Positions 6,143-11,501 of a stretch of 11,501 nucleotides of DNA are shown here, in pieces. Numbering within the stretch: position 1 is the first letter of the stretch; each line of letters starts with the position of its first letter. Origin of the DNA: an uncultured Collinsella sp. GTDB lineage: Bacteria > Actinomycetota > Coriobacteriia > Coriobacteriales > Coriobacteriaceae. A program made the translations under genes and the position numbers. The notes below the pieces were generated by a model that was not told the DNA's origin, searched no databases, and saw nothing but the letters and a program-made list of their open reading frames with translations. Location: NCBI GenBank assembly GCA_900546105.1, contig URBP01000069.1:1-11501 (forward strand). The letters run 5' to 3'.

Positions 6143-6213
6143 AATTGCCCCTATCGGCTGCCTCTTGGCAGCATCAGCTCAAGCGAGAGCCCACTCACTA
6201 TAGGGCGTGCAAA

Positions 6214-6254
6214 TTTCGCGAATGGGTTGAGGCCATTTTGACCCTCACGCGAAA
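6214..6254. repeat. Imperfect inverted repeat upstream of the recombinase
   Basis: Arms TTTCGCGAATGGGT (6214-6227) and ACCCTCACGCGAAA (6241-6254) are complementary at 11 of 14 positions (outer seven and inner four bases pair) around a 13-base centre. It lies 72 bases upstream of the recombinase start codon, where resolvases commonly have binding sites. It could be a recombinase site, an operator, or a weak terminator; sequence alone does not decide. Confidence 0.5.
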
Positions 6255-6295
6255 ACTGTTCAAGCGCCATGCCGACAGATGCTGGCTTTAACGGG

Positions 6296-6328
6296 AATGT
6301 GACAAAGGGACAGTCCCTTTGTCACATT
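6296..6328. repeat. Palindromic intergenic repeat, copy 2 (three bases past the UvrA-like stop)
   Basis: Perfect 16-base arms (AATGTGACAAAGGGAC and complement) around a single central A. It lies three bases downstream of the minus-strand UvrA-like stop codon at 6334-6332. Bases 6294-6327 repeat 2334-2367 in the same orientation with only the central base changed, which itself equals a flip of the palindrome. Confidence 0.9.
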
Positions 6329-6331
6329 CGG

Positions 6332-8812
6332 TTAGAGGTAGCGGCCGGTGATGCTTGCGGAGCAGGCAGCGATGTCGCCCGGCGTGCCGACACAGACGAT
6401 TTGTCCGCCTGCGTCGCCGCCGCCCGGGCCCATGTCGATCACGTAATCGGCATTACGGATAAGGTCGAGGTCGTGTTCGATCACGATAACCGTGGCGCCC
6501 TTGGCAACGAGGCCGTCAAACACACTCAGCAGCACCTGAACATCGAGCGGATGCAGGCCGATCGTGGGCTCGTCGAATACGAATACGGCATCGTCCTGCA
6601 CGCGGCCCATCTCGCTCGCAAGCTTAAGTCGCTGCGCCTCGCCGCCCGAGAGCGCCGGCGTGGGCTCGCCCAGTGTCAAGTAGCCCAAACCCAGGTCGTG
6701 CAAGGTCTGCAAGCGCGCCTGGACTTTCTTGAGTCCCAACGTGGCGTCAATGGCCTCGTCCACACTCATATCCATGAGCTGCGGCAATGTAAGTAGGCTG
6801 CCGTCCTTGCCCTCGCGATGGATATACGAGGCTGCGTCGGCATAACGCGAGCCGCGGCATGCAGGGCAGACGATCTCGACATCGGGCAAAAACTGCACGT
6901 CAAGCGATATCGAACCCGTGCCATCGCACGTAGGACAGCGCAAGGTGCCAGTGTTGTAGCTAAAGGCGCCCGCCTTATACCCTGCCTCCTTGGCCTCGGG
7001 CGTACGGGCAAAGGCGCGGCGCAGCTCGTCATGGATGTCGGCATAGGTCGCCACCGTCGAGCGCACGTTGGCACCGATGGGCGTGGCGTCAATCAGGTTG
7101 GCGCGCGCGATACCCTCGGCATCGATCCAACGCACGTGCCTGGGCAGGCGCTCGCCGGCTGCCTGCGCCTTGAGTGCCGGGATGAGCGTCTCGAGCACCA
7201 GTGTCGTCTTGCCCGAACCCGAAACACCCGTCACCGCGACAAGGCGGCCGCGCGGGATATCGACTTCGAGTGGTTTGACGGTATGGATGGCATCGGTCGC
7301 CATGCGGATATGGCCTAGGTCGAACAGTTCGTCGTCAGCCACCTGCGGGCGCAGACGCTTGGGGTCCGAGCGCAAGAACGGGGCGATGCGGCTGCCCTGC
7401 GATTGTTCGACCTCGTCCACCGTACCTGCAGCAATCACATTACCACCGCCTGCTCCGGCAACGGGGCCCATCTCGACCAGATAGTCAGCTTCCGCTAGAA
7501 CGCGCGTATCGTGGTCAACAACAACCACAGTGTTGCCGTCATCCACCAGATCGCGCATCACGCCTACCAGACCGTCGACATTGGCAGGATGCAAACCGAT
7601 CGAGGGCTCGTCCAGCACATAGAGCACACCCGTCGATCGGTTGCGCACCACGCGGGCAAGTTGCACGCGCTGGCGCTCACCTGTGGATAGCGTGGCACCG
7701 GCGCGGTCGAGCGAAAGGTAATCGAGCCCCAGGTCGACCAGGCGACGCGCCGTGCTCAAAAACGAATCGCAGATGTCCGTCGCCATGGGCCGCATCTCGG
7801 TCGGCAAGGATGAAGGCACCTCGCGCACCCACTCAATCGCCTCGCCCAGCGTCATGGCCGCCGCCTGTGCCAGATTGATACCACGCACCTGGGGCTGGCG
7901 CGCAGCCTCGGAGAGACGCGTGCCGCCGCAATCGCGGCACGGGCCCTCGCGCAAAAAGCGAGCTACGCGCTTAAGTCCCTTATCGTCCTTAACCTTGGCG
8001 AGCGCATTCTCAACGGTATAGACGGCGTTGTAATAGGTAAAGTCGAGCGGCGTGGCGCCCTCGCCGTTTTTGGGAACGTAGAGAATGTGTTTCTTAACCG
8101 CCGGACCATGAAACACGATATCGCGCTCGACAGGCGTGAGCTGGTTAAACGGCACGTCGGTGCGCACACCCATCTCGCCAGCCACCTGCTTCATCAGATC
8201 CCACATGAGCGTGCCCCAGGGAAGCACCGCGCCCTCGTTGATGGTCTTTGACTCGTCGGGCACCAGACTCGCCTCGTCCACCTCGCGCATGACGCCGGTA
8301 CCGCCGCAAGTAGGACACGCGCCGCCGCTGTTAAAGGCAAGGTCCTCGGCACTCGGCGCGTAGAACTCGCGGCCGCATGCGGGGCACGTGAGCGACAGGC
8401 CTGCGGCCACGTTGAGGCTCGGCTCCACGCGCGCACCGCAATGTGGGCACACGTGATGGGCGCAACGGCTAAAGAGCAGACGCAGGCTATTGTTGAGCTC
8501 GGTCATGGTACCAAAGGTCGAGCGCACGCCTGGCACACTAGGACGCTGATGCAACGCGAGTGCCGCCGGTACGTGCAATACCTCGTCCACCTGGGCGTGC
8601 TCGGCCTGCGTCAGGCGACGTCGAGTATAGGTGCTGAGCGCCTCCAGGTAACGGCGCGAGCCCTCGGCATAAAGAACTCCCAGCGCCAGCGAGCTCTTGC
8701 CCGACCCCGACACGCCAGCAATACCCACGAGCCTTCCCAGCGGAATATCGATATCGATGTCCTTAAGGTTATGGACGCGCGCACCGCGCACCTCGATAGC
8801 CTGCGGGCTCAT
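6332..8812 (-). CDS. Class II UvrA-like ABC ATPase (lacks the UvrB-binding domain)
   Basis: 826-aa UvrA homologue with two ABC ATPase modules. First module: Walker A GVSGSGKS (33-40), a zinc module (Cys122, 125, 143, 146), CPTCGGTG (166-173) and CRDCGGTRL (292-300), signature LSTGERQRVQLA (375-386), Walker B VLYVLDEPSIGLHP (396-409). Second module: GVSGSGKT (529-536), zinc finger Cys626/629/649/652, signature LSGGEAQRLKLA (721-732), VFVFDEPTIGLHP (743-755). Canonical UvrA is about 940 aa. Here the segment around 120-160 goes straight from the first CPxC pair to the second, so the UvrB-interaction domain is absent, as in Deinococcus UvrA2-type proteins. Such paralogues are linked to DNA-damage or drug tolerance rather than standard excision repair; the role here is inferred. 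Start is uncertain: ATG 8812 begins the conserved part; ATG 8845 overlaps the upstream ATPase's stop, and GTG 8827 is also possible. Co-transcribed with the ATPase. Confidence 0.9.
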   Translation of the reverse strand: MSPQAIEVRGARVHNLKDIDIDIPLGRLVGIAGVSGSGKSSLALGVLYAEGSRRYLEALSTYTRRRLTQAEHAQVDEVLHVPAALALHQRPSVPGVRSTFGTMTELNNSLRLLFSRCAHHVCPHCGARVEPSLNVAAGLSLTCPACGREFYAPSAEDLAFNSGGACPTCGGTGVMREVDEASLVPDESKTINEGAVLPWGTLMWDLMKQVAGEMGVRTDVPFNQLTPVERDIVFHGPAVKKHILYVPKNGEGATPLDFTYYNAVYTVENALAKVKDDKGLKRVARFLREGPCRDCGGTRLSEAARQPQVRGINLAQAAAMTLGEAIEWVREVPSSLPTEMRPMATDICDSFLSTARRLVDLGLDYLSLDRAGATLSTGERQRVQLARVVRNRSTGVLYVLDEPSIGLHPANVDGLVGVMRDLVDDGNTVVVVDHDTRVLAEADYLVEMGPVAGAGGGNVIAAGTVDEVEQSQGSRIAPFLRSDPKRLRPQVADDELFDLGHIRMATDAIHTVKPLEVDIPRGRLVAVTGVSGSGKTTLVLETLIPALKAQAAGERLPRHVRWIDAEGIARANLIDATPIGANVRSTVATYADIHDELRRAFARTPEAKEAGYKAGAFSYNTGTLRCPTCDGTGSISLDVQFLPDVEIVCPACRGSRYADAASYIHREGKDGSLLTLPQLMDMSVDEAIDATLGLKKVQARLQTLHDLGLGYLTLGEPTPALSGGEAQRLKLASEMGRVQDDAVFVFDEPTIGLHPLDVQVLLSVFDGLVAKGATVIVIEHDLDLIRNADYVIDMGPGGGDAGGQIVCVGTPGDIAACSASITGRYL

Positions 8813-8837
8813 CTTCTGTTCCGTCACCTTTATCACC

Positions 8838-9956
8838 CTACTCATGCCATAAAACGCGGTCGCGGATATACTCGCCCAGCATGGGCACGGTAAACCGCAC
8901 AAGGCCGTATCCGGCGGCCTCGATGACGCGCTCGCGAATCAGGCTTGCGCGATATTTACTCGCCCAGCTCTGAGTGCGATCGCAGCGCTCAATGATATCC
9001 GCCATGCGCGTCGGCTTACCCTCTTCAGTAGCCATGGCCTCGATAAAAAGGCGCTGTGGACTGCGCAGCCCGTAATACAGGGGCGCATCGACCGCTTCGT
9101 AGAACTCGGAGACGGCATCCGCATGGCCATCCTCGACATCGCGTCTTTCAATGACTCGCGAGTTGCGCCGGACAGCAGAGCGCCACATGTAATATCCCAC
9201 CAGCTGAACCATATAGGGATGCCCCATGCTCTTGTGTGCCGCAAGGTCCGCCGTCTCCGCGTCAACGCAAAGGCCAGCGTCTTTAACCGTCTGGATATAT
9301 GAATCGCGCACCTTGGGCAAAGATATCGCCCCCAGCGTACGCTGCTGGGCACGCCGCAAAAACGTCACGCTCGGCTCTTCGAGCAAATCGTCTACCATAC
9401 TGGGTAAGCCGGCGAACACCAGCGCAAGACCGCGCTGGTCGCTATCGGACAAGCCCGTGGCATCCTGATCTCCGAGCACCTGCTGATAGAGAACGGCAAG
9501 AGCCGCCAGTTCCTCGATAGACGCAGATTGTGCCTCGTCAATCGCAAACAGTATGCCCTTGCCTGGACCGAGCTTCTTGAGGCGCTCGTTGACCAGCCCC
9601 CGTAGCGTCTGGCCCTTTGCCCGAGCCGCCTCGACCGACATCCGACCAAACGACGGCCCAAACTCCATTGACGTCACAACGGGTTTATTCGAGCGAAGCG
9701 CGTCGGCCAGGCGATCGCATAAGCCAAGCGAAGCGGAATCGGAGACAACCGCCCATCCGCGCTCATTGGCTAGACGTTGCAGCTCCCGCAGGAGAACCGT
9801 CTTGCCGCAGCCGCGGTTTCCCGTAATGAGCATGAGCCTGCCCGGCGCTCCGGCGCCGTTGTCGAGTCCTTCCTCGAAATCTTCGACGACCGACTCGCGA
9901 CCGATGAGCATCGGAGGCCGCTTGCCTGCCGTTGGCTTAAAGGGATTTGGATTCAT
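8838..9956 (-). CDS. AAA/ORC-type ATPase with C-terminal winged helix
   Basis: 372-aa P-loop ATPase of the AAA_16/ORC-like group. After an RPPMLIGRE entry motif (13-21) come Walker A TGNRGCGKT (45-53), Walker B ILFAIDEAQ (135-143, Asp140-Glu141), and a sensor-1-like strand LVFAGLPS (179-186). An arginine-rich RRAQQRT (201-207) follows. Residues about 300-372 look like a winged-helix DNA-binding domain (SPQRLFIEAMATEE ... GLVRFTVPMLGEYIRDRV). The family couples ATP binding to DNA or protein remodelling; many chromosomal and mobile-element homologues have no assigned role. Start at 9956 is fixed by AGGAGG five bases upstream, behind a clear promoter. Its stop codon lies between alternative starts of the UvrA-like gene, so the two probably form one transcript and may act together. 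Confidence 0.87.
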   Translation of the reverse strand: MNPNPFKPTAGKRPPMLIGRESVVEDFEEGLDNGAGAPGRLMLITGNRGCGKTVLLRELQRLANERGWAVVSDSASLGLCDRLADALRSNKPVVTSMEFGPSFGRMSVEAARAKGQTLRGLVNERLKKLGPGKGILFAIDEAQSASIEELAALAVLYQQVLGDQDATGLSDSDQRGLALVFAGLPSMVDDLLEEPSVTFLRRAQQRTLGAISLPKVRDSYIQTVKDAGLCVDAETADLAAHKSMGHPYMVQLVGYYMWRSAVRRNSRVIERRDVEDGHADAVSEFYEAVDAPLYYGLRSPQRLFIEAMATEEGKPTRMADIIERCDRTQSWASKYRASLIRERVIEAAGYGLVRFTVPMLGEYIRDRVLWHE

Positions 9957-9990
9957 GTCGGCCTCCTCGGATTGGCAAACCCTGGTAATA

Positions 9991-10020
9991 GTTATACCAA
10001 CTTGTACCGAGTTATACCAA
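9991..10020 (-). promoter_or_regulatory. Promoter of the ATPase-UvrA operon with tandem 10-bp boxes
   Basis: On the minus strand a -35 TTGGTA (10020-10015) and -10 TATAAC (9996-9991) are separated by 18 bases, placing transcription start about 25-30 bases before the ATG. The promoter is built from three consecutive 10-bp units, GGTATAACTC, GGTACAAGTT and GGTATAACTA, so TTGGTATAACT occurs twice, 20 bases (about two helical turns) apart. The last unit also forms an inverted GGTA...TACC pair over the -10. Regulator binding on one DNA face is a reasonable inference. Confidence 0.7.
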
Positions 10021-10023
10021 TAG

Positions 10024-10056
10024 CATGTGACAAAGGGGCTGCCCCTTTGTCACATG
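10024..10056. repeat. Palindromic intergenic repeat, copy 3 (carries the EF-G-like stop codon)
   Basis: Perfect 16-base arms (CATGTGACAAAGGGGC and complement) around one central T. It is a variant of copies 1 and 2, with GGGGC in place of GGGAC compensated on both arms. The minus-strand TGA stop of the EF-G-like gene (10052-10050) is inside the repeat. It separates that gene from the ATPase promoter, so a 3'-end or terminator role is plausible. Confidence 0.9.
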
Positions 10057-11501
10057 TGGCCGAAAAACTCGGCGTCGGCTGCTCGCCAGGGGCGGAAGGT
10101 GGCGGGATCGACCTTTACGTGCGCCGCGGCGGGCACGTCGTACCATTTGACCGTGTAGCCGGCGCCGTGGGCGCAAAAGACCGAGTCGGGCGTGTTGGGC
10201 AGATCGGCCTCGGGCTCATAGGCGGCCGCCTCGATGACGCGCTCGGCATCATGGCAAGCCGCATAACCGGCGAACTCCAGGTACAGATGTCCGCGACCGC
10301 TCGTGTAGGCAGCTACCTCCAGCGCATAATCCTGCACCTCGGATGCCGGCACGCGACCCACAAGCTTCGCCCTCTCGCCCGCCATTGCCGGCGGCTCGTA
10401 CTCGGCACCCATGCGCGTGGCATCCGAGAGCGCCCGGCCCACGCACTCCCCCGGCACCTCGAGCTCAAAGTGGTACCACGGCTCCAGCAACACGTCTGCG
10501 CCGGCCTCGCGCGCCCGCATCAAACCCTGGCGAATCGCGCGGTACGTGGCCTGGCGAAAATCGCCGCCCTCGGTGTGTTTGGCATGCGCGCGGCCGCCCG
10601 TAAGCGTAATGCGCACATCGGTGATGGGCGAGCCGGTCAGCACGCCCAGGTGGTCGCGCTCCATGGCGTTGGTGAGTGCCAGACGCTGCCAGTTAAGATC
10701 GAGCTCGTCGGTCGAGGTCACGGTGCCAAACTGCACGCCCGAACCTGCTGGCAACGGCTCCAGACGCAGATGCACCTCGGCATAGTGGCGCAGCGGCTCA
10801 AAGTGGCCCACACCCTCGACCGGCTGCGAGATCGTCTCCTTATAGAGAATGCCGCCGGGCTCAAACTCGACCGCAAGGCCAAAACGATCGGCCAGCACGC
10901 GCTGCACGACCTCGAGCTGCACGGCGCCCATCAACTGCAGGTGAATCTGCTCAAGATGCGTATTCCAGCTTACGCCGAGCATGGGATCTTCGTCCGCCAA
11001 CTCAGTCAATGCTTTGAACACCGTATGGGCGTCGTGTTCGCCCGGCAGCACCGTATAGGTGAGGACTGACGCAATGACGGGCGCATCGCCCGCGGACTCC
11101 GCGCCCAGGGCGTCCCCTGGGCGAACGTGCGCAAGACCCGTCACGGCGCAAATACCGCCAGCAGCAACTTCTTGGGCAAGCTCATACTTCTCGCCGTTAT
11201 AGATGCGTACCTGATCGACCTTCTGTTCCCACGCCTCGGCACTAGAATGCCCGCTGATCATCTGTTTTGCGCGCAGCGTGCCGCCGGTCACTTTAACCCA
11301 AGCCAAGCGCTCGCCACGATCCCCGCGGCTGACACGATAGACGCGCGCGGCAAACTCCGGGAGCCACGCCTGCTCACGCATCAGCGCGCATATACCATCC
11401 AGTAGCTCGTCAACGCCTTGGTCCTTGAGCGCCGAGCCGGCAAAGCAGGGAAAGAGCTTGCGCTCGGCAACCATGCGCGACAGCGTTGCGACAGAAAGCT
11501 C
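10050..11501 (-). CDS. EF-G/TetM-like translation factor GTPase, 5' end beyond the window
   Basis: The final 483 residues of a ribosome-associated GTPase related to elongation factor G and Tet(M)-type ribosomal protection proteins; the frame is still open at the right edge, so the N-terminal GTP-binding motifs are not visible. Seen: the end of the G domain (KLFPCFAGSALKDQGVDELL), a domain II beta-barrel (FAARVYRVSRGDRG ... GDALG), domain III (about EDPMLGVSW ... QLMGAVQLEVVQRVL), domain IV with GHFEPLRHYAEVHLRLEPL and HTEGGDFRQATYRAIRQGLM, and domain V (EPWYHFELEVPGECVGRAL). The layout and the KETISQPVEGVGHFEPL stretch resemble Tet(M)-like paralogues more than housekeeping EF-G. Whether it confers tetracycline protection or is a resident translation factor cannot be judged from this part. 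An ATG at 11474 is internal, not the start. The last codons lie in the palindromic repeat. Confidence 0.88.
   Translation of the reverse strand, partial: ELSVATLSRMVAERKLFPCFAGSALKDQGVDELLDGICALMREQAWLPEFAARVYRVSRGDRGERLAWVKVTGGTLRAKQMISGHSSAEAWEQKVDQVRIYNGEKYELAQEVAAGGICAVTGLAHVRPGDALGAESAGDAPVIASVLTYTVLPGEHDAHTVFKALTELADEDPMLGVSWNTHLEQIHLQLMGAVQLEVVQRVLADRFGLAVEFEPGGILYKETISQPVEGVGHFEPLRHYAEVHLRLEPLPAGSGVQFGTVTSTDELDLNWQRLALTNAMERDHLGVLTGSPITDVRITLTGGRAHAKHTEGGDFRQATYRAIRQGLMRAREAGADVLLEPWYHFELEVPGECVGRALSDATRMGAEYEPPAMAGERAKLVGRVPASEVQDYALEVAAYTSGRGHLYLEFAGYAACHDAERVIEAAAYEPEADLPNTPDSVFCAHGAGYTVKWYDVPAAAHVKVDPATFRPWRAADAEFFGHM

Noticed and set aside
5493..6242. 9-bp inverted pair GTCAAAATG (5493-5501) and CATTTTGAC (6234-6242) flanking the recombinase
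   Set aside because: It does not extend beyond nine bases, and a match of this length between two regions of about 150 bases is not rare enough to call an invertible segment.
9777..11069. 430-codon open frame on the plus strand opposite the EF-G-like gene and the ATPase
   Set aside because: The opposite strand has clear conserved domains in both genes; this frame runs through a promoter and a palindrome and has no recognisable motif.

Overview
The window looks like chromosomal DNA of a high-GC actinobacterium of the Coriobacteriia, most likely Collinsella or a close relative. That placement is an inference: the core genes are GC-rich (hand counts of three sample 60-base rows gave 36, 38 and 38 G+C), strong AGGAGG-type ribosome sites are common, and the palindrome built on GTGACAAAGGG...CCCTTTGTCAC is one I associate with Collinsella genomes. 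No database search was possible.

Layout. Left flank (1-2342, plus strand): a small ArsC/Spx-fold protein that has lost its catalytic cysteine; a CobW/YjiA-type G3E GTPase (metal chaperone family); a strong hairpin terminator; and a TrmL-type tRNA 2'-O-methyltransferase with an unusual internal insertion. Middle (2343-6331): a more AT-rich block with every gene on the minus strand. Read 5' to 3' it holds a small serine recombinase, then a lipoprotein with an FxLYD-like domain, a membrane-anchored DUF4230 protein, a previously hidden 43-aa ORF, and a 353-aa protein I do not recognise. Right flank (6332-11501, minus strand): a partial EF-G/TetM-like translation GTPase running off the right edge, a palindromic repeat, a clear promoter with tandem 10-bp boxes, an AAA/ORC-type ATPase, and an overlapping or closely spaced class II UvrA-like ABC ATPase.

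The central observation is that the middle block is bracketed by two copies of a 34-bp sequence (2334-2367 and 6294-6327) that differ only at the centre of the palindrome. One copy carries the trmL stop codon and the other lies three bases past the uvrA-like stop. Deleting the DNA between the copies would leave trmL and uvrA convergent around one shared palindrome. I infer that the 4-kb recombinase-plus-cargo block was inserted at, or duplicated, that element. The four cargo genes could be one operon: the 43-aa ORF's stop codon overlaps the ribosome site of the 353-aa gene, and the block encodes an outer-face lipoprotein, a membrane-anchored protein and a cytosolic protein. Its function is unknown and it is the best candidate here for an undescribed system.

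No gene-free stretch exceeds 300 bases. The two longest gaps are 2343-2525 (palindrome plus AT-rich DNA with nothing else I can name) and 6143-6331 (5' region of the recombinase, an imperfect inverted repeat, and the second palindrome copy). I see no tRNA, rRNA or CRISPR array.
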